42,303 bases of DNA from an uncultured Flavobacteriaceae bacterium (GCA_937901915.1 CALGUD010000096.1:1-42303); one strand, 5' to 3'; positions 16,541 to 25,989 are shown, counted from the stretch's first letter. Program-made: numbers and translations. Notes: a model not told the origin generated them from the letters alone.

Positions 16541-17563
16541 ATGAAAGCAATAGGATTTAAAACCTCACTACCCATAATAGAAAAAAACAGCCTTGTTGAA
16601 TTTTACATGCCGGTACCAGTGCCCCAAGGCCATGATATTTTGGTAAAAGTTCGTGCTGTTTCGGTAAATCCGGTAGATTATAAGATAAGGTCCGGAAGTG
16701 CTAAGGATAAAGAACTTGAAGTTCCCCGCATATTAGGTTATGACGCGTCTGGAGTAGTTGAAGCCATTGGGGAGAATGTAACTTGTTTTGAACCTGGTGA
16801 TGAAGTGTATTATGCCGGAGATATTAATAGGGTTGGGTCTAATGCTGAATATCAATTGGTTGATGAACGAATAGTAGGGTTTAAGCCAGAAAGGCTGAAT
16901 TTTATAGAAGCTGCATCTGTGCCATTGACCATGTTAACAGCATGGGAGTTGATATTTGACAGAATGATGTTGTCAAAATCACCACAAAATACAGATGAAA
17001 AAGCAGTAGCTTTAGTGATTAGTGGTGCTGGTGGAGTAGGCTCTATGGCTATTCAACTTCTTAAAAATCGAACAAATATTAAAATATTAGCCACTGCCTC
17101 CAGGAAGGAATCGGCCGATTGGTGTAAAAAATTGGGAGCTGATTTAGTTGTTGATCACACAAATTTGATTGATAATTTAAAAGCTAATGGAATTGACCAT
17201 GTAGATTACATATTTAACTTTGTGAGTACAGATATGTATTGGGAACAAATGTGCCAGCTAATTAAACCTCAAGGTAGAGTAGGTTGTATAGTAGGAACAT
17301 CTAAAGAATTAAAGCTGGGACTGCTATTTAATAAAAGTGTTTCCTTTAGTTGGGAACTAATGTTTACCAGACCTACTTTTAAAACGCCTGATATGAACAA
17401 GCAACAATTGATCCTTAATGAAGTTTCCGGCCTTTTAGATAATGACGCTATTAAACCTACAGTGACAAAAATTCTAAAGGGATTTTCAGTTCAAAACTTT
17501 AAAGAAGCCCATCAAATCCTTGAATCTGGAAAATCAATAGGGAAGATTGTCATTGAATACTAA
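16541..17563 (+). CDS. Zinc-type alcohol dehydrogenase-like (MDR) oxidoreductase
   Basis: A 340-residue medium-chain dehydrogenase/reductase of the quinone-oxidoreductase-like group. It has an N-terminal GroES-like domain (ILVKVRAVSVNPVDYKIRSG, GYDASGVVEAIG) and an NAD(P)-binding Rossmann domain (VISGAGGVGSMAIQLLK at about 163-179). The zinc-ligand cysteines of true alcohol dehydrogenases are not seen (SVNPVDYK replaces the catalytic Cys region), so it is probably an NADPH-dependent enone or quinone reductase. It lies between small-RNA copies B and C, and the copy-B RNA ends about 87 bp before its start; readthrough from B is possible. Stress proteins follow downstream. The physiological substrate is unknown. 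Confidence 0.88.
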   Translation: MKAIGFKTSLPIIEKNSLVEFYMPVPVPQGHDILVKVRAVSVNPVDYKIRSGSAKDKELEVPRILGYDASGVVEAIGENVTCFEPGDEVYYAGDINRVGSNAEYQLVDERIVGFKPERLNFIEAASVPLTMLTAWELIFDRMMLSKSPQNTDEKAVALVISGAGGVGSMAIQLLKNRTNIKILATASRKESADWCKKLGADLVVDHTNLIDNLKANGIDHVDYIFNFVSTDMYWEQMCQLIKPQGRVGCIVGTSKELKLGLLFNKSVSFSWELMFTRPTFKTPDMNKQQLILNEVSGLLDNDAIKPTVTKILKGFSVQNFKEAHQILESGKSIGKIVIEY

Positions 17564-17601
17564 TTTCAGATCATTTTCACATTGCCAATCCACTTTGTAA
17601 A

Positions 17602-17653
17602 TGTGATACTTTTGTTAAAAATATTTTTAAAAGCAACAAGTTTTGTAACTTTA
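17602..17653 (+). promoter_or_regulatory. Promoter cassette of small RNA copy C
   Basis: TGTGATAcTTTTGTTAAA (17602-17619), TATTT tail and TAACTTTA (17646-17653). Box order and spacing equal those of copies A and B. Confidence 0.7.
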
Positions 17654-17659
17654 ATATTA

Positions 17660-17785
17660 GGAGAGACAAGTTTATAAGAACTCTACTGTAGTTGATGAAG
17701 AACATCTATAGTTAGTACGATTTATAATATATTTATAAATCTGAAGAGAATACTGTATAGTACTTGTCTCTCTTTTATTATTTCT
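17660..17785 (+). ncRNA. Structured small RNA, copy C
   Basis: Third copy, about 125 nt. Closing stem GAGAGACAAGT (17661-17671) pairs with ACTTGTCTCTC (17762-17772), followed by a T-rich tail. Relative to copy B the ninth stem pair changes from A-T to G-C on both strands, a compensatory change. H1 is 17685-17712 (ACTGTA/TATAGT outer, GATG/CATC inner); H2 is 17719-17741, a perfect 9-bp stem GATTTATAA/TTATAAATC. The junction AGTACGATTT (17714-17723) equals that of copy A. It is separated from copy B by the MDR oxidoreductase gene. Confidence 0.75.
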
Positions 17786-17956
17786 AAATTGTTATTTCCT
17801 TATATCTTGTTATTGTTTTCAACCTCCATGTATGTATGGGTAATCACGAAATTTTATGTAACCCTATTTTATCAGAAGGAAAGGAATCAGTAATTTCTTA
17901 TTAATGCCGCCGTATTAAGTTGAAGTGGCTTTTTTATTTAAGTAATTATTGCTAAC

Positions 17957-17970
17957 TTGATAATTATCAT
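17957..17970. promoter_or_regulatory. CRP/FNR-type operator upstream of the usp genes
   Basis: TTGATAATTATCAT contains the perfect 12-bp palindrome TGATAATTATCA and matches the FNR consensus TTGAT-N4-ATCAA at nine of ten fixed positions. It ends 53 bp before the first universal stress protein gene, a suitable position for activation. Regulator identity is inferred. Confidence 0.5.
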
Positions 17971-18023
17971 AGTAATTGTTTTAAATAAAAATTAATTTTC
18001 AGTTGATTATAAAGCTATAAAAA

Positions 18024-18857
18024 ATGAAGAAAAAGGTTTTATTGCCCACGGATTTTTCAGAGAATGCTTGGAATGCAATTAAATATGCTGTAGAATTATA
18101 TAAAGATGAAGAATGTGAATTTTATGTTTTGAATACACATACTATTGAGAGTTCCGCCTCAGAAGTTATGTTAGGACAGACTTATGAAGAAGCTGAACAA
18201 AAGGCTCAAAAAGAATTTAGTGGGGTCTTGGAAAAACTATCCTCCGCAAGAAACCCTAAACATACCTTTCATATGGTATTTGAATTCAGGCCTTTGCTGG
18301 AAGCCGTAAGGTATTTGATTAAGAACAATGATATTGATATTATTATTATGGGAACCAAAGGGGCTACAGGAAATAAAAAGTTAATCTATGGCAGCAACGC
18401 TATATTAATTATGGAAAAGGTTCAAAATTGCCCGGTATTAACTGTTCCTGAAGAGGCAAGCTATAAAAAAATTTCAGAGATAATCTTTCCTACTGATTAT
18501 AAAACCAATTTTAAAGGCAAAGAGGTCCAACGCTTGATTAAAATAGCCAAAATAAATGATGCGGCTATACGCATTGTACATGTGTCTATGAATGATACTT
18601 TAGATGAAGAACAGGAAACTAATAAAAAACTGCTTGATGAATATTTTGATGGTTTAACCCATACTTCTCATATTGTAAAAAGTAAGGATGTTCAAACTTC
18701 CATTAGTGAGTTTATTGAAAACAAAAATGGTGATATGATCACTTTTGTAAACCGTAAACATAGTTTTTTGACCAATATGTTTGCCAAACCATTGGTGCAG
18801 AAACTGGGACTGTATTCTAAAATACCAATATTGGTTTTACACCGCGCAAGAAAATAA
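18024..18857 (+). CDS. Universal stress protein, tandem UspA domains (first)
   Basis: A 277-residue cytoplasmic protein with two UspA-type alpha/beta domains. The N-terminal domain (KKKVLLPTDFSENAWNAIKYAVELY) holds the ATP-binding signature GTKGATGNKKLIYGSNAILIMEK near residues 112-134. The C-terminal half (ISEIIFPTDYKTN... to PILVLHRARK) keeps the fold but not a clear nucleotide motif. Such proteins help survival in stationary phase, low oxygen or membrane stress. A second usp gene follows 49 bp downstream, and an FNR-like palindrome lies upstream, so oxygen-responsive expression is plausible. The adjacent small RNAs may belong to the same growth-phase programme, but this is inference only. 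Confidence 0.92.
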   Translation: MKKKVLLPTDFSENAWNAIKYAVELYKDEECEFYVLNTHTIESSASEVMLGQTYEEAEQKAQKEFSGVLEKLSSARNPKHTFHMVFEFRPLLEAVRYLIKNNDIDIIIMGTKGATGNKKLIYGSNAILIMEKVQNCPVLTVPEEASYKKISEIIFPTDYKTNFKGKEVQRLIKIAKINDAAIRIVHVSMNDTLDEEQETNKKLLDEYFDGLTHTSHIVKSKDVQTSISEFIENKNGDMITFVNRKHSFLTNMFAKPLVQKLGLYSKIPILVLHRARK

Positions 18858-18906
18858 TATTAAACTCTTTGGGTAGATTATTTTATCCTTAAAATCCTAA
18901 AATCTG

Positions 18907-19746
18907 ATGAGCACTAGAATTTTAATTCCGACTGATTTTTCAAAACTGTCTAAAGTAGCGGTTTTTTATGCAATTGAATTAGCGCAAAAGCTAGAGGGTG
19001 AACTTATAGTTGCTAGTGTGGTAAATACAGATGTTCCGCCAATGACCAGGCTTGGTTTATATAGGATCAGGGCAGCCTTTAAAAAAAGTGCTGAACAAGA
19101 AATGATCCTTCTTATAAAAGAGATTGAGAAAAAATATAAATCATACAAAACAAATATCACACATAAAATGTTATTTGGTTCTTCTGTTCATGAAACTGTA
19201 GAAAGATTCGCATCACAGAATAATATTGACCTTATTGTTGTAGGCACAAAAGGTGCTACAGGTTTGAAAAAAATATTTTTAGGGAGCAATGCAACTTCTA
19301 TTATTAACAAAAGTAGTATTCCAGTAATAACTGTCCCCGAGCTTACTAAATTTAAAGGCTTACAAAATATTGTTTATGCCACGAACATGCTGGATTTACA
19401 TGAAGAAATGGAAATTATTTTTCCTTTTTCTCAACTGTTTGAAGCTCGTATTCATGTCCTTCATATTACATCACCGGATTCAACTCTGGAAAATAATCCT
19501 GAGAAGATTATCGCTGAATTAAAAAACACTTTAAAAGGCATAAAAATCGAATTTCATAATTCATCTAACGAAAACATTTCTGAAGGAATTGAGAATTTTA
19601 TAGCTAAGATCAATGCAGATATGCTGGTTATGTTTACACATGAACTTAATTTTTATGAAAAAATATCAGGAAAAAGTGTTACAAGAAATGTTGCATTAGG
19701 CACAAAAATACCAATGCTTATATTTAATAAAAGTAATTTTGAATAG
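18907..19746 (+). CDS. Universal stress protein, tandem UspA domains (second)
   Basis: A 279-residue paralogue of the preceding gene: STRILIPTDFSKLSKVAVFYAIELAQKL opens the first UspA domain, which ends in the ATP-binding loop GTKGATGLKKIFLGSNATSIINK (about 112-134). The second domain (LQNIVYATNMLDLHEEM...IPMLIFNKSNFE) is degenerate in the nucleotide loop. The same two-domain plan and near-equal lengths point to local gene duplication. It likely shares a transcript with the first copy, and with the FMN-barrel gene 73 bp further on. Confidence 0.92.
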   Translation: MSTRILIPTDFSKLSKVAVFYAIELAQKLEGELIVASVVNTDVPPMTRLGLYRIRAAFKKSAEQEMILLIKEIEKKYKSYKTNITHKMLFGSSVHETVERFASQNNIDLIVVGTKGATGLKKIFLGSNATSIINKSSIPVITVPELTKFKGLQNIVYATNMLDLHEEMEIIFPFSQLFEARIHVLHITSPDSTLENNPEKIIAELKNTLKGIKIEFHNSSNENISEGIENFIAKINADMLVMFTHELNFYEKISGKSVTRNVALGTKIPMLIFNKSNFE

Positions 19747-19819
19747 TATATTATTCAAATTTTACAGGAAATGCCCTATTTCTTTAAGTACATATAAGAC
19801 AATTTAAAAGTTAACAATC

Positions 19820-20284
19820 ATGATAAAAGATTTAGATACCAAGGAAGGTCTGAGGGTATTAAAGGAAAATTATATAGGGCGGCTTGCTTTTATATCTCAG
19901 GGAAGACCCTATTCGTTACCCATTACTTATTTTTATGATGAACCTAACAATGCTATTGTAAGCTATTCGGGGGAAGGCCATAAATTAAATTCTATGCGGC
20001 TGAACAATTCTATTTCTTTTCAGGTGGATGAAATAGAATTGGCCAGTAACTGGAAATCTGTGTTAATACATGGTGAGTTTGAAGAACTTAGTGGCAGTGA
20101 TGCAAGGTACCAATTACATCAATTTGCTTCAGGGGTTAAGGATATTATAGAGAAGAAAGAAAAAAGAGATGTTCATTTTATTAGTGAATTTTCAAGTAAA
20201 ATATCCTCGGGAGAGATACCTATTGTTTATCGGTTAAAAATAATGGAAATTACGGGTAAATTCAGAAGTCCTATCGATAATTGA
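19820..20284 (+). CDS. Pyridoxamine 5'-phosphate oxidase-family FMN-binding protein
   Basis: A 154-residue single-domain split-barrel flavoprotein of the NimA-like group: LDTKEGLRVLKENYIGRLAFISQGRPYSLPITYFYD, then GHKLNSMRLNNSISFQVDEIE and WKSVLIHGEFEEL. Members bind FMN or a related cofactor and reduce nitro compounds, or act in stress metabolism without a defined substrate. It follows the two stress-protein genes in the same direction and could be cotranscribed. It converges with the TonB receptor gene, only 22 bp separating the two stops. Specific activity is not predictable. Confidence 0.87.
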   Translation: MIKDLDTKEGLRVLKENYIGRLAFISQGRPYSLPITYFYDEPNNAIVSYSGEGHKLNSMRLNNSISFQVDEIELASNWKSVLIHGEFEELSGSDARYQLHQFASGVKDIIEKKEKRDVHFISEFSSKISSGEIPIVYRLKIMEITGKFRSPIDN

Positions 20285-20306
20285 TTTTCTTTTGAATCAT
20301 TTTCAA

Positions 20307-22862
20307 TTAAAAAAACACCCTGAAGCTTATATTGGGAGTAATACCAAGCGATATATTTTCTACCTGCTGTACTTCAGTATCTTCAGAGTCAAGTAAACGG
20401 TAGTAAATGTCCAGAAGGTTTTTTCGGTTTAAAAGATTTAAAACAGCTATTCCTGCTGTTGCCCTGCTGTTATCGCCTATTCTAAAATTATAGATAGAAG
20501 AAAAATCAACCCTGAAATAATTATCCAAATTACTACTGTTGGGAGTTTGATAGTTAATGAGATTATCAGTTTCGGTAACAGTTACTTCATTTCCTTCTAT
20601 AGGTGGGGTATATGGTTTTCCTGTTCGCCATTTAACGCCCATTGCCAGTCTAAATTTCTTAATTGTATAGGTTCCCGCAAAAGAAATGGAATGGCGGATA
20701 TCTAAATTATTGAGAAAATTTTCAGGTTTGAGTTCATTAAAAGTATATTCGTTTTCACTCAGGGTGTAGCTTAACCAGGTACTGTACTTTGAAGTTTTTT
20801 TATTTATAAGAAATTCTATTCCATTAACCCGATAACTTCCTGAAGCCCTTGGAAATTGATTTTGATTTTGAAAACCTTGATTAGAGGTGGTAATTCCATC
20901 CACTTTTTTATAAAATCCTTCAATTGCTGCATAGAAACTTTTTTTATTGAAGTTAAAGCCCAGCGAAACCTGTTTACTCTTGGTAACCGGAAGATCTTTA
21001 TTGTTAGATAAGGTCCATCGCCGTTTTTCAACTCCTAAAAAATCTCGTTGTAGGTCGATGATCTGATTGGTAACCTGATTTTTCATCTCTGCCAACAATT
21101 CCATATTAAAATAATCACCCAGTTTTTGATTAAAATTCATTCTTGGTTCCGGGATGTATTTATTAAAATTTTCAATATAATTTAATCTGCCACCAATACG
21201 CATAAAGGTTTTCTTTGAAGGCGAGAGATATTCAATCTCGGAAAACAGGGCATGATTTCTTATCACCTCTTTAATCCTTCTTCTGAATTCAGGATTATTT
21301 ACATCTTCCAGATTCACAATACCTGTTTCATTATATTGATAACCATTAATAAAATCAAAATGATCACTGAGCTTATAATTTGTAACTAGTTTCACTCCTG
21401 TTTCCAGCACTTCATTATTAGTGATTAGTCTTTGATCCGTTAAAAGTGTAAAATTCACAGCTTCAAGGTCATAATTTGTATAGTAAGTTTGCAGTTCTGT
21501 TGAAAATTGTTCATTCCACTTGCTTTCCACCGTTATTCCGAGACCAAAATTCCTTTGGTTTAAGGTGCTTTGTTTTGTTTCCGGGTCAGACTCATCATTA
21601 AAAGTTTCTTCATATTCAAGATTATTATTCATCAAAAGTATATTTCCTCTAAACTTATGTTTTTCATTCAGGTCATAAAAAAGTTTAAGACTTGTATCAT
21701 AGAAAAAAAAATCTTCATTTCTGCTTATATTGTTTTCAACCTCTTCGCTTTGTATATTGGTGACCTTAGAGTTTTGAAATGTTCTTTCATAAAATTGTTC
21801 ATAAGTAGGAGTTTTTAAAAAATCTGTTATGGACCTTCTTGCCGAGATTTGCAATCCAAACTTATCACCAATGGGAATATGGGCAAAAAAATCACCGCTT
21901 AGAAGGTTAAGTCCTATTCCTCCGTTAAAATCATTTTGAATTGTGTTAAATGAATGCATGTCTATAATACCGCTAATTCCATCACCATATGATGCACTTG
22001 TACCATTTTTGATCACTGAAACCTTTTCTGTCAGATAAGGGTTAAATGCAGATATAAGCCCAAAAAAGTGACCGGACTGATACATCTTCATATTGTTCCA
22101 TAAAATTAAGTTCTGGTCATGAGTGCCCCCTCTTATATTAATATCAGAAACGGTTTCATTCACACTTTCTATACCGGGAAGTGCCTGGATAGTATGGAGA
22201 ACATCGGGATCTGTAAGACCGGGGAGGATTCCGAAATATTCAGGGTTGATAGTTATATTTCCGTCCTTTTGTTTATTTAGGCCGGAAGTAAGGAATTGTT
22301 GTACAACAATCTCATTTAAAACCTGTGTTTTTTGGTCTAAAGAAATTATAGTGCAAGGGTGCTGAAATAAGTTTTCGCTACTAATAATATATTCCTCGTA
22401 ACCTATATATCTTACCCTTAACAAATACTCAGCCTTCATCTTGCTAAAAGTAAAATTGCCGTTAATGTCCGAAACTACCGCTTCATTAGTATTTATGCTC
22501 TCAATAGTTGCTCCCGGTATTTCCTGATTGGTATTCTTATCTACAATTTTACCACAGGCTTCCCAGTATATTTTTCTTGAAATACTATATGAATTTGTGT
22601 TGAGTTTTTCAAAAACCAGTAAAGTCTGGTTTTCTATTTCGGTTATAATAGTTTGAATTTCCTGATTAAGGTCGGGAATTGCAACTGAAACATCTTTTAC
22701 ATTTTCATCAATGTAAGAGAATTTTAAATCAAACTGCCCTTCAATTATTTGAAGGGCATCCACTAGTTTGATTTTCCTGTTCTCAATTTCCTGTGAGGCT
22801 AAGGGAATTGAGAACAGAAGGTTTAAAAAACATATTAGTAGGGTTAATTTTTTAAGGCTCAT
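20307..22862 (-). CDS. TonB-dependent receptor with STN signalling domain
   Basis: An 851-residue outer-membrane transducer of the FecA type. Order of domains: signal peptide (1-23), secretin/TonB N-terminal (STN) domain (about 28-97, KLVDALQIIEGQFDLKFSYID...), carboxypeptidase-regulatory-like domain (about 103-185), plug (about 210-310, VNETVSDINIRGGTHDQNLILWNNMKMYQSGHFFGLISAFNP) and beta-barrel ending ISFRVFF. The STN domain is the part that talks to a FecR-type protein. Its start overlaps the end of the fecR-like gene by 11 bp, so the two are translationally coupled. No SusD partner is encoded; the divergent acidic lipoprotein may be the surface partner. The ligand is unknown. Confidence 0.94.
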   Translation of the reverse strand: MSLKKLTLLICFLNLLFSIPLASQEIENRKIKLVDALQIIEGQFDLKFSYIDENVKDVSVAIPDLNQEIQTIITEIENQTLLVFEKLNTNSYSISRKIYWEACGKIVDKNTNQEIPGATIESINTNEAVVSDINGNFTFSKMKAEYLLRVRYIGYEEYIISSENLFQHPCTIISLDQKTQVLNEIVVQQFLTSGLNKQKDGNITINPEYFGILPGLTDPDVLHTIQALPGIESVNETVSDINIRGGTHDQNLILWNNMKMYQSGHFFGLISAFNPYLTEKVSVIKNGTSASYGDGISGIIDMHSFNTIQNDFNGGIGLNLLSGDFFAHIPIGDKFGLQISARRSITDFLKTPTYEQFYERTFQNSKVTNIQSEEVENNISRNEDFFFYDTSLKLFYDLNEKHKFRGNILLMNNNLEYEETFNDESDPETKQSTLNQRNFGLGITVESKWNEQFSTELQTYYTNYDLEAVNFTLLTDQRLITNNEVLETGVKLVTNYKLSDHFDFINGYQYNETGIVNLEDVNNPEFRRRIKEVIRNHALFSEIEYLSPSKKTFMRIGGRLNYIENFNKYIPEPRMNFNQKLGDYFNMELLAEMKNQVTNQIIDLQRDFLGVEKRRWTLSNNKDLPVTKSKQVSLGFNFNKKSFYAAIEGFYKKVDGITTSNQGFQNQNQFPRASGSYRVNGIEFLINKKTSKYSTWLSYTLSENEYTFNELKPENFLNNLDIRHSISFAGTYTIKKFRLAMGVKWRTGKPYTPPIEGNEVTVTETDNLINYQTPNSSNLDNYFRVDFSSIYNFRIGDNSRATAGIAVLNLLNRKNLLDIYYRLLDSEDTEVQQVENISLGITPNISFRVFF

Positions 22863-23772
22863 CTGTATAGATAATTACCTTTTTAAAATTTACCCATTCA
22901 TAGCTGAGGTTAAGTGGACGCGTAATGGTATTAAGCGCCAGTTCTTTATCAGAATGAGAAAATTCTCCTGTAAAATGATAATTTGTATCTATATTTTTTG
23001 TTTCTACTTCAACATTAAAAGTTCTTTGATATTCATCTAATACCAATTCGTAAGGGATTTTTAAAAACAAACTTTGGTTGGATGTCCACCAAGGTTGTGA
23101 ATTTGAAAAAGGCAAAGTTGAGGTTATAGTGCCCTTAATAACCTGAAAAGATTCACCCGGTTTTAATAATTTTTCATGCCCATTATTATTATAGTGAACT
23201 TCAACTTTGCCTTCATAGCAAGAAACTTCAAAAAAATCTTTTCTGTTTTTTACATTAAATTGTGTGCCTACAACTGTTACAGTACCAGAACTGGTTATAA
23301 CACTGAAAATACGGCCTTGTTCTACCTTAAAAAAAGCTTCCCCGCCAAGTTTTATTTCCTTGTTTTCGTACCAGTTTTTTTTATTATATGAGATTTCTGA
23401 ACCAACATTTAAAAGTACCTCAGAATTATCAGGAAGTATAAGTGTTTTTTTCTCTGCATAATCTGTTGAAATTACAGTATCCTTAAAACTTTGATAATAC
23501 ATGAATGTACCCGTTATCAAAGCTATAGTTGCGGCTATACCAGACAGGATTTTCCACGGAATCAGCTTTTTTACAGCCGTATCAGTAGTTTTCATTCTGT
23601 TTATTATAGTGTCTAGTTGTTCATTGTGATTGTAATCGGGTGCATGAAACTGCGAAGTTTTCTCTACAATTTTTTCATAAGCAGATAAGTCTTCAAGTTT
23701 TTTTAAAACTTGAAGTTCCTCGGGAGTTATATCTCCACTCAGCCATTTTGCTAAAAGATTCTCTTTTTCCAT
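22852..23772 (-). CDS. FecR-family anti-sigma factor
   Basis: A 306-residue inner-membrane signal transducer: cytoplasmic N-terminus (about 1-84, containing LAKWLSGDITPEELQVLKKLE), one membrane helix (about 90-110, WKILSGIAATIALITGTFMYY), then the periplasmic FecR domain (DTVISTDYAEKKTLILPDNSEVLLNVGSEISY...GEAFFKVEQGRIFSVITSSGTVTVVGTQFNV). A C-terminal segment follows that pairs with the receptor's STN domain. It should bind the upstream ECF sigma factor and release it when the receptor is loaded. A promoter-like sequence matching the one before the divergent lipoprotein lies just upstream, so this gene and the receptor gene are probably driven by the sigma factor itself. Confidence 0.94.
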   Translation of the reverse strand: MEKENLLAKWLSGDITPEELQVLKKLEDLSAYEKIVEKTSQFHAPDYNHNEQLDTIINRMKTTDTAVKKLIPWKILSGIAATIALITGTFMYYQSFKDTVISTDYAEKKTLILPDNSEVLLNVGSEISYNKKNWYENKEIKLGGEAFFKVEQGRIFSVITSSGTVTVVGTQFNVKNRKDFFEVSCYEGKVEVHYNNNGHEKLLKPGESFQVIKGTITSTLPFSNSQPWWTSNQSLFLKIPYELVLDEYQRTFNVEVETKNIDTNYHFTGEFSHSDKELALNTITRPLNLSYEWVNFKKVIIYTDEP

Positions 23773-23785
23773 AATGCTTACTTAT

Positions 23786-23824
23786 TTATATAACAGGTGA
23801 GTTCTAAAAAACCCTACCCTGACT
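23786..23824 (-). promoter_or_regulatory. Putative ECF-sigma promoter in front of fecR
   Basis: On the minus strand TAGGGT (plus 23811-23816) and CTGTT (plus 23792-23796) are separated by 14 bp, with TTTTTAG after the first box and an ATATA stretch after the second. The same blocks at the same spacing precede the divergent lipoprotein gene. Confidence 0.65.
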
Positions 23825-23825
23825 T

Positions 23826-24338
23826 TTAAATATTTTCAATTTCTTTTCTAAGACTTACCAATGCACCGTGAATTCTTTTCTCAACAGCCTTTACCGATAT
23901 ATCCAGTACCTCCGCAATTTCAGTATATTTTTTCCCGTCAATCCGGCTTAATAAAAAAGCCGTGCGTTGTGCTTCGGTTAAACCTGCTATAGCATTTTGA
24001 AGCTTATCCATATATTCTTTTTCTTCTAAAAGAAACTGTGGGTTTTCTTCAGTTTTATCATTGGGTTTTTCTAAACTATATTTTAATACTACTTTTTTAT
24101 GTGCTACAACATTGAGAAAAAGATTATTTGCAACTGTGTATAAAAAGGACTTTGCTTTTTCAACAGAAACCGATTTACAATTATTCCATAATTTAATAAA
24201 TGATTCCTGGGTTATATCATTTGCCTCATCCAGATCACCACATTTGTAATATATATAATTTCTGATAGTTTTACTATAGTCAGCAAACAAATCATTAAAA
24301 ACATCTTTATTACAAACAGAACTGGTCTCTTTAGGCAT
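23826..24338 (-). CDS. ECF (FecI-like) RNA polymerase sigma-70 factor
   Basis: A 170-residue extracytoplasmic-function sigma factor: region 2 (FNDLFADYSKTIRNYIYYKCGDLDEANDITQESFIKLWNN, about 12-52, with the DITQESF core) and region 4 with its helix-turn-helix (LTEAQRTAFLLSRIDGKKYTEIAEVLDISVKAVEKRIHGALVSLRK, about 119-164). It is directly upstream of the FecR gene (53 bp gap), the classic sigma/anti-sigma order for TonB-receptor signalling. The gap contains a probable promoter, so the sigma gene and the fecR-receptor pair may be transcribed separately. Target promoters are proposed in the findings. Confidence 0.95.
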   Translation of the reverse strand: MPKETSSVCNKDVFNDLFADYSKTIRNYIYYKCGDLDEANDITQESFIKLWNNCKSVSVEKAKSFLYTVANNLFLNVVAHKKVVLKYSLEKPNDKTEENPQFLLEEKEYMDKLQNAIAGLTEAQRTAFLLSRIDGKKYTEIAEVLDISVKAVEKRIHGALVSLRKEIENI

Positions 24339-24382
24339 ATTTATGAAATTTTAAAGACTAATGTAAAAAATATTACAGACTT

Positions 24383-24420
24383 CAGGTAGGGTATTTTTAG
24401 GTTTAACTGTTTTATATATA
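24383..24420 (+). promoter_or_regulatory. Putative ECF-sigma promoter of the acidic lipoprotein
   Basis: TAGGGT (24387-24392), TTTTTAG, CTGTT (24407-24411) and an ATATA tail, with 14 bp between the two outer boxes. It matches the fecR promoter in order, spacing and orientation towards its gene, and lies 37 bp before the lipoprotein ATG. Confidence 0.65.
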
Positions 24421-24448
24421 CAAGCAACATCAAACTAATTAAATTACA

Positions 24449-25555
<1,107 letters not shown>

Positions 25556-25989
25556 AGCAAGTGTTTCTTTACAGATGATTTTGAGGGACTACCTGGTATC
25601 TTTTACCTGGGGAGTTCATAATTTTACTGTAAACGGTGTAAATAATACTTCTTTTTACAATGATTTTCGACTCATTTTTAATAGTAAAGAGAAAACCGTA
25701 TTAGCTATAAGAGGTAATAAAGAGGTTGAAGGGAGTTGGGCATTAGTTATTGAGGATAATAACATGAAATTTGAACTGAATTTTGAAAATACTGAGCCTT
25801 TTTCTCTGTTAAATGGACATTGGATATTGCAGGAGTGTGATGAAAATATGATTCATTTGAAACGAGAAAGCATAAACAACGGGAATATGTCTATATTCAA
25901 GTTCGAGAGATTATCCCGTGAATCCGTTATATGCGCATAATATATTATAAAAATAAAGTTGGTTAGGTTAATTTAAGCCTCAAATGAAA

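Larger units (their letters stand above)
17564..18023. other. Intergenic region with small RNA copy C and an FNR-like box
   Basis: No coding gene is supported in these 460 bp. It carries the copy-C promoter and RNA (17602-17785), a weak GCCGC/GTGGC hairpin with a T-run near 17904-17937 and an FNR-like palindrome at 17957-17970, then the upstream sequence of the first usp gene. Confidence 0.7.

Noticed and set aside
16070..17785. Firm assignment of the small RNAs to 6S RNA
   Set aside because: End pairing and a T-run fit, but two inner hairpins replace the long rod with central bubble, and no model search was possible.
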